DNA from: Lepidostoma basale
Taxonomy: Eukaryota > Arthropoda > Insecta > Trichoptera > Lepidostomatidae
Direction of reading: 5' to 3'
Assembly: GCA_022606425.2 (NCBI GenBank)
Contig: JAHDVF020001510.1
Coordinates: 1,103,001 to 1,167,000, forward strand
Length of the DNA: 64,000 nt
A program made the position numbers and the translations under genes. The stretch's first letter is position 1. The number at the start of each line of letters is the position of its first letter. The notes beneath the pieces were generated by a model. It saw only the letters and a list, made by a program, of their open reading frames with translations. It had not been told where the DNA came from and did not search any database. Positions 63,976 to 64,000 of this stretch are shown here, piece after piece.

Positions 63976-64000
63976 TTGAGGTCTGTTATGTGATCCATCC

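Noticed and set aside
1..64000. CRISPR arrays, riboswitches, ribosome binding sites, operons
   Set aside because: The sequence is eukaryotic; the regular repeats found are satellites or minisatellites without spacer-repeat layout, and no bacterial-type gene was seen.

Overview
The window reads as AT-rich chromosomal DNA from an insect-like arthropod. The evidence is a split gene with GT-AG introns, tRNA-derived SINEs, many families of non-LTR retrotransposon (LINE) fragments, a mariner, pogo-like, hAT-like and other DNA transposons, a Penelope-type endonuclease fragment and a Helitron helicase fragment. The order of insect cannot be told from this sequence. No bacterial-type operon or CRISPR array was seen. 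Family names such as LINE-A or SINE-B are labels made here so that copies can be compared within the window. All clade assignments are from recognition of protein motifs, not from a search.

One host gene is supported: NSMCE1 (Nse1, the RING-like subunit of the SMC5/6 complex), on the + strand in four exons at 38347-38443, 43060-43346, 45449-45610 and 48526-48627. All junctions keep frame and give a 215-residue protein. The eighth zinc ligand of the RING-like domain seems to be missing.

1-10.4 kb: fragments of a GTTA-tailed LINE (LINE-A), foldback sequences, an L2/CR1-like LINE, a nested set (pogo-like element holding a mariner and an RTE-type LINE, itself sitting in LINE-A sequence), a TIR-bearing MITE, and a 1.1 kb DNA transposon with 37-bp terminal repeats and a broken transposase-like gene. 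10.4-38 kb: a dense patchwork of at least nine LINE families, three SINE families, more MITE copies and an 18-bp coding-like minisatellite. 38.3-48.6 kb: NSMCE1. Its first intron holds an old array of about fourteen ~200-bp units, and its second and third introns hold LINE, SINE, Penelope-type and hAT-like insertions. 49-54.3 kb: more LINE and SINE copies, including one with an intact YADD reverse-transcriptase motif. 54.3-59.7 kb: a 3.57-kb tandem duplication joining 186-189-bp satellite monomers to the 5' part of a non-LTR element with a gag-like ORF1. 59.7-64 kb: broken mobile-element genes on the - strand, including the C-terminal part of a Helitron-type Pif1 helicase and a 971-bp tandem duplication.

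There is no metabolic or operon logic to the region. Its history is one of repeated insertion into insertions around a single conserved gene, and several layers can be dated relative to one another by target-site duplications and by uninterrupted sister copies in the same window.
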